Source: Diadema setosum
Taxonomy: Eukaryota > Echinodermata > Echinoidea > Diadematoida > Diadematidae
Assembly (NCBI RefSeq): GCF_964275005.1
Contig: NC_092698.1
Coordinates: 30,457,662-30,521,661 of the forward strand
Direction of reading: 5' to 3'
Length of the DNA: 64,000 bases
Every line of letters starts with the position of its first letter. Within the stretch, counting starts at the first letter, position 1. The translations under genes and the position numbers were made by a program. The notes beneath the pieces were generated by a model that did not search any database, was not told the origin of the DNA, and saw nothing but the letters and a program-made list of their open reading frames with translations. Positions 58,309-64,000 of the stretch are shown piece by piece.

Positions 58309-58541
58309 TTCAAATTCACAAAATTCTTCCGTCGAGATGGTCTAGTGGAGATGACGCCTGTCTGGTGATCAGGAGGTCGTAGGTTCGAATCCTGCTCGAG
58401 TATGTACGCCCATGATTTTTTATCATGGCTACTATATACTAAAACGCTGATCAATTCAGTGCTTATTTACGTCGATGTAGGGCAATTTGTCAATCAGTTG
58501 CAATGAAAAACATCTCGACGGAAGAATTTCATGAATTTGAA
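58309..58541. mobile_element. tRNA-like element inside 31-bp inverted repeats
   Basis: Arms 58309-58339 and 58511-58541 are inverted copies with an exact 16-bp core (TTCTTCCGTCGAGATG). Between them, from about 58329, is a tRNA-like sequence with A-box (TGGTCTAGTGGAGATGACG) and B-box (GGTTCGAATCC) regions. The mixture of a Pol III-type head and terminal inverted repeats is unusual; an inverted-duplicated SINE fragment is one explanation. Confidence 0.65.
58329..58400 (+). other. tRNA-like sequence (probably not a functional tRNA)
   Basis: T arm (GTAGG/CCTGC around TTCGAAT) and an anticodon-like stem (CCTG/CAGG) are visible, but the acceptor stem pairs only about five bases (TCGAG/CTCGA). Best read as a tRNA-derived SINE head. 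A partial repeat (AGTGGAGATGACGCCTGT) follows at about 58613-58631. Confidence 0.5.
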
Positions 58542-60197
58542 TAATAAAGCAGTACCCGCTGCATGCTATAAGGATTAGAGCCAACACTTGCTGTCGGGTG
58601 AAAGCTCGGTGTTAGTGGAGATGACGCCTGTACAAAAGGAAAAATATACATGTAAAACCATGGTTAACTGCAGAAATAAAAAAAAAAATGTGTAAACGAA
58701 AATATGTCTTGTTTAGGAAACATTCAAGAAACCCAATTGTAGTTGAAGAAAACTGTATTAACAGAATAGAAATAAAGTAAACAGTATGATTAGACAGCAA
58801 AACGAAGCTAATATGATATCAAATTTAAACATGCCTTGCTCTGAATGATGCGAAAACCACTTGGATAGTCATAGATGAAATATTACATAAGAAAAAAAAA
58901 AAGAGAAAGTAGCATTAAATGAAACTGAGTTTGAGGGTAAGTTTATCACAGGTAAAAAAAGAAACAAGGAATGTGTTTAATTATTTTTGTTTTTAGTAAA
59001 ATTGGAAAAGAGATTCACATAATACAAATTTATGCAGATCTGAAAATGATTCCTTTGAAATATATACTTGCGTTGGAAGGTTAGTGATTCGTTGTCTTTT
59101 GAGTCCTATAATAATTTCAGATGTTTTAGATGTAGTTCCAAAATTTGATGTAAATAAATCGGCAGGGTATGATGGATTTTACACAAAAGTAGTAATGATT
59201 TGTATTGATGTAATTGTGTTCCTCAGTACAATATTTTCAATACTTCTATTGAACAGGGCAGTTTCAAAGTGCATTAAATATCCAAAGTGATACCAGTTTT
59301 TAAGAATGGCAATAAAACATCTGTAAATAATCGGAGACCTGTCTCTACTTCATTGATTTCTAGAGAAATATTAGAAAAATAGTATATGAAAGAAAAATAA
59401 AAAAAATATTTTGTAGATAAACTTTTGAACATAAATTAATAATAGTTGGATTTTTTTTTTAGTTATCAAAAGCTTTTGATGGCATTGTTCATTTTATTTT
59501 ACTTGATGACATAGTTTTTATGGTATACTGGGTACAATGATGAAATGGTTTCAGATTTATCTAAGTGATAAAAAGCAATATTTTGTATTGTTTTGTATAG
59601 ATAATGTTAGTTCACAATTTAGAGATATATCTGTTGGCGTTCAAGTTTCAAGTTTTGGACCACTATTGTTTTTAATGTATATCAATGATTTGTAAGTGAT
59701 ATTCTATCTGTAATTTTATTTGCTGATGTCACCAGCCTGTTTTTACCTGGAAAAATGTTGCAGTGTCTAATCAGCTTGTCAATACTGAAATGGGAAAAGT
59801 GCAATCATGTTTTCTAGCTAACAAAGTGCAGATGAATTATGTAAAGACAAATTATGTGATTTTTTTGAAGTCTCGGAATGCGGAATGTAAATATTGATGC
59901 AAATTCAATAAATATTATATATTAATGATGCTGAGATTGAAAGATGTATTGGATTTTGGGGTGTTAATATTGATGAATGTTAAAGTTAGAAAGACCATAA
60001 TTATTGATCATATTTCTTTTAAAATATAAAAGAAATAATTTGATATTGAATAATGTGAAACATTTATTACCATTGAAAATATCAGTAAATATATATATAT
60101 GATAGTATGATTTCATCTCGTTTATCATATTGTAATATTGTATGGGGTAATTATGCAATATATTTACTGCAGAAACTTTTTAAACTTCACATCATTT

Positions 60198-62023
60198 CAT
60201 TTTTTTTTCATTTCATTTCATTTATTTCATTTCCAACAACATTTTCATACACAAAATAACACAACATCAATGCAATGTAGTAACAAAGAAAAATACGTGA
60301 AGTTGACAATACTACGCATCACAAAAGCAAAGTAAACAATGAAAATTGAATTGAAACTAAAGTTGCAGGAAATGGAGGAGACATGCTAAAAAGCTAAGCT
60401 TGTATTTTGCAGTCTCCTCGTAGACAAAAAGACTAAATAACATCAAAAAGCAATTAGCTAGACATAATATAAAAGGTGTACAACACATACAGACCTATAC
60501 ATATAAACAAACAAACAAACAAACAGACGGACAAACAAACACAAGCAACCTCTCTTGTAGAGAGAAAGATAGAGAGAGAAAAACAAAACACAGTAAAGGA
60601 AAAAGAGGAAACGAGGAAATTATTTTGAAAGAAGAAACAGAAAGAGACAAGAGGATAGGGAAAGGCGAGAAAGGAGAAGAGATGAAAGGTCTATACCAGC
60701 ACACGCGAGGCACATTGCGCGGTGGATCACCGAGGTATATGTACATAATGTAGGAAAGGAATAGATAAAAGAAAAGAATGAGTATAACGAATATAAAAGA
60801 GAGCTCAAAATTAAGGCTAATTAAAATATAACTCATTCAACTATATAACAATTTATGAACAACTTCTTCAGTTTAAATGTGAATGTGTTTAAACTTAGGA
60901 CTTGTTTCATACTAATATCGAGATTGTTCCAAAATTTGGGGCCAGTAAAAGAAAACATAGATTTAGCAAACATAGTCCTAGTTAATGGCAAATGAAATGA
61001 ATTGGATTGCCGGGTAGGATTAAAATGAACAGATCTATTTTTAGTGAACATGGACTCAAACAAAAATGGGAGAGAATTATTGGTAAGTTTGTACATGAAT
61101 TGTCCTAGGTGTAAAAAATACAAATCCTTAACTTTTAAGATTTTGTTTTCATGAAATAACACATCAGTATGACTTCCCCACGATTCATTGCAAATAATGC
61201 GAAGAGCTTTTTTCTGTAACAAAAGTAGTCTTTCCAAATGAGAAGAATGTGTGTTTCCCCAGGCGAGTATACCATAATTCAAATAAGGTAAAATCAGAGA
61301 TGAATATAACATTAAAAGAACATTTGTGGGTAAACAAAATTTAACTTTATTTATAACACCTATATTTCTTGAAATAACACGGCTTATGGAATCAATATGT
61401 AAATTCCAAGTAAGTTTACGGTCAATAATCAAACCTAAGAATTTGATTGAAGAAACTTCTTCGATAACTGTGTCATTCAGATATACATTCCTAGGTACAT
61501 TTTCTAAAGAGTTACTGAAAATCATACATTTAGTTTTTTTTTTTAATATTTATGGACAATTTATTTGCTCTTATCCATTGAAGTAATTTATCCAATTCAA
61601 CATTTAAAACATCAATTAACATATTAGGATCAGAATGTGACAAAAAAAAAACCGTTAGAATCATCAGCAAATAATAGAAAGGAAAGAATACTTGATGAAT
61701 TCGGCATGTCGTTAATGTAAAGGATAAATAAAAGAGGTCCAAGCAAACTTCCTTGAGGCACTCCACAATTAACATTTTGCATGACAGATGTATGTCCATT
61801 AACATAAACAAATGGCTTACGGTTAGAAAGGTAACTCCTGAACCACTCCAAGGCCTTTCCTCGGATACCATAATGTGATAATTTATTTTTTTTAAAAAAG
61901 TATATTGTGGTCAATGGTATCAAAGGCCTTGGAGTAGTCCAGGAAAACGCCGATTGTATGATGAAATTGATCAGTAGCTTTTGAAACTTTATCTAAAAAG
62001 GTAAGTATTGCGTATCGCGTATT
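60198..62023 (-). mobile_element. Nested 5'-truncated CR1-like LINE with 9-bp target duplication
   Basis: Minus strand, 1826 bp, bounded by ACATCATTT on both sides (60189-60197 and 62024-62032). It reads from inside RT ([16 protein letters not shown]) through [20 protein letters not shown] and FADD to HFNPTRQSNSFHL. The 3' UTR ends in an ATTTC-type repeat (GAAAT on the element strand) and an A run. Motif wording is close to the intact copy at 34647. Confidence 0.9.
60833..61985 (-). pseudogene. LINE reverse transcriptase fragment in the nested LINE
   Basis: Covers the RT palm to the C-terminus. The stretch 60833-61525 is open for 230 codons (KFLGLIIDRKLTW, LPYLNYGILAWGNTH, GPKFWNNLD). Upstream, RT is split over two overlapping frames (61530-61923), so there are at least two frameshifts near A/T runs. 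The endonuclease is absent because of 5' truncation. Confidence 0.88.
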
Positions 62024-62790
62024 ACATCATTTGTTACATACTGAAGAATTGTTTTTAAAGCTGCACTTATTTGATATTCATGTAGTATCAACAAATTTCA
62101 GACTGCTTCATTGATGAATTCTCTCACCAAAGAGTTATTACATGATATTTTAACGATTATTTCATATATATAATTCTGATGTATGTATGTAACCAGATAT
62201 TCTCATAGAATATATACTCCTTTTTATAGATATAATTTTTCGAGAACAGTGATTTCTTATAAAAGGTCCCGTAATTTGGAATAGTATGTTAGATAATGTT
62301 TAGACAGTGTTCCATTTTAGATGATTTTAAAAGGAAGTGTATATTTATTATACAGAAAGAGTGATATGCAATATATTGTAAGTTTATATACATATAAGCT
62401 TATTGTATGTTGTTCGTACGTGTATTACTTGTTATTGTTGTTGTTGTTGTTGTGACTCTTTAGCTTGCTGTATTTGTTAATGTTTACAGCAGAATGAAAC
62501 AAAAGCAATAAAAAAGGATTAGCCTTGGTAGGTCAATGGCTTTTGCTAATCCCCCACATCTGCTGCGCTTTGTGTGTGTGCCAGACAATTATGATGTCAT
62601 CTGACATTATTTCCCTGTATTTTTTTGTGTAGTGCTACTTTGCATTGTGTTTCATTTATGTTTAAGTTTTATGTTTGTTTACGTCAAATACGATATGTGA
62701 TCCATATGTCGTACCTTTTCTTTTTTTTTTCTTTATGCTGTATTTCTTTTTAAAGATGTGAAATAAACTTGAATTGAATTCAATTAAGGA

Positions 62791-64000
62791 AAAAAAAAAC
62801 CACTATACATGACCGCTAATCAATGTTACGGATCAACTAACAACTCCCTTCCCCTACCCCCCCCCCCCCACACACACACACACCACCGCCAAATACAGTC
62901 ATCATCACTCTCAAGATTCACATGATGATAAAGAGCCAACATGCGTAAACTATAATAACAGGCCAAGCCTTTTAAAGAAAAAAAAAAATCCTTCGGTGTG
63001 AGCTGTAAAAACCGAATACGCTAATTTACTACCTAATCCACTTGAGCTAATTTCGGGATTTGTGTAGGTGTACCGCGTAGCAACGCCACATAGCAACAAT
63101 GGGATGCAAAGATGGGTGATTAAAATGTTGGCCAGCGTTTCTACCGGTGTCAAAATCATGTGAGCTGTGTTCTCACATATCGGTAGGCGAATACTTCCAG
63201 TGAATATAGTGTTAGTATACAGGATGCATGCTATTTGTCATTTGAACCAGGGTTCATAATGTGTGTGTGGGGGAGGGGGATATCAAAATCTTTATCCCTC
63301 CTTTTACTGGCAGGGAATGGGGAGTTTCAAAGTGCATCATTATAACGATGTCACTTTTTAACCTTCTGTTCACCAATCTTTCTGATGATGACCTCGGTTG
63401 AACTTCGCTTCAAGTGACTTTCCATTCTGAAGATAGCGTCTATAAGTTGTTGCTCACATGGAACGCTTTTTCCTTAGTTTTACGTTATAGCAGTGCCTGC
63501 TCAACTTGCTATAATACTTTTGTTCGCGTGACAAATTCAGGCGCGACAGTTCCTTATTATGTCCTTAGTGGTTGCAGATGACATGTCAAGTGTCGAATAC
63601 GAGATCGGCACTAAACGATGAGAGTATTTATTATAGGCCATCGAAATGGTTTTTGATGTACCGTCAATGTGGCAGTATCATACATGCACAGCAGAGAACA
63701 ACGTTCGATAGTCAATTGAAATGACGTTAAACATGACAAAGCGTGTGCTTGGGGTATAGAGTGTGTAGGGGTGTTAACAGCTGAATTTCAGCTCTTTAAG
63801 CGCATAAAAGAGTAGACAAAATAAACGGTTTTGCAGACAACCTTTCCTTCTAATTTTTCAATTTCCTCTTCTTTTCTAACACATTTCCTCCAATCTCGTC
63901 TCACCTCCACTCTTCTTGATGAGCAGCTGTTATTCTTCGGTTAATCCCTCGCAAAGTCGCCGTGATTCAGGGACTACTTTTCATACAAAGCGATGTTGGT
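62791..64000. other. Right-edge stretch without recognised features
   Basis: A C-run followed by (CA)n near 62857-62883 and otherwise unique-looking sequence. No exon or RNA gene could be supported. Confidence 0.5.

Larger units (their letters stand above)
58640..62790 (+). mobile_element. Old decayed CR1-like LINE, split by a nested LINE
   Basis: Fragments of pre-RT (KPWLTAEIKKK), RT (DVVPKFDVNKSAGYDG, LSKAFDGIVH) and post-RT (SRLSYCNIVWGN) sequence are readable between about 58640 and 60188. The C-terminal end and 3' UTR continue after the nested insert, at 62033-62790. It ends with AAATAAACTTGAATTGAATT and a poly(A) run. Many stops and shifts; clearly older than its guest. Confidence 0.75.

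Noticed and set aside
58329-58400. Functional tRNA gene
   Set aside because: The acceptor stem is poorly paired and the sequence sits in an inverted-repeat element with a partial copy beside it.
1-64000. CRISPR arrays, LTR retrotransposons, endogenous viruses, Polintons
   Set aside because: No regularly spaced direct repeats, long terminal direct repeats, or gag, integrase, capsid or envelope motifs were seen. All RT genes here are of the non-LTR type.

Overview
The window is animal nuclear DNA: AT-rich, gene-poor, with split genes using GT-AG introns, many microsatellites, non-LTR retrotransposons, tRNA-derived SINEs and many small inverted-repeat DNA elements (MITEs). A tandem U2 snRNA array with octamer/PSE-like/TATA promoters and a SINE with a 'CGACCCGGGTGTA'-type central region suggest a marine deuterostome invertebrate, most likely an echinoderm. 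This is inference; no species was identified.

Layout. 838-9580 (-): the first two exons of gene A, a secreted or membrane protein that starts with a signal peptide and runs off the left edge. 9581-25764: no gene found, but several MITEs (including a foldback element carrying a second MITE) and long microsatellites. 25765-29050 (-): an I-group LINE encoding RT plus RNase H, with few stops. 29200-32176: a three-copy minisatellite, AT/AC tracts and a MITE. 32177-45425 (-): gene B, a ten-exon gene rebuilt from splice sites. Every intron phase agrees and the 1818-nt reading frame encodes 605 residues: signal peptide, Cys-rich ectodomain, one membrane span and a long acidic tail with repeated Y-G-x-L motifs. 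It looks like a tyrosine-signalling receptor of a family I do not recognise. Its introns hold a LINE with an uninterrupted 1026-residue ORF, a tRNA-derived SINE and several MITEs.

49669-56952: three tandem 2.15-2.2 kb units, each with one U2 snRNA gene and a copy of a TIR element (called X here). The unit boundary falls inside the right TIR of X. Only the last unit keeps a complete X right end, and its X is interrupted by a 5'-truncated LINE. 58309-58541 is a tRNA-like element inside 31-bp inverted repeats. 58640-62790 is a decayed + strand LINE carrying a younger - strand LINE flanked by a 9-bp target-site duplication. The last 1.2 kb holds nothing I can assign.

The best candidates for something undescribed are gene B (with its possible relative gene A) and the architecture of the U2 array. 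No LTR element, endogenous virus, Polinton or CRISPR array was seen.
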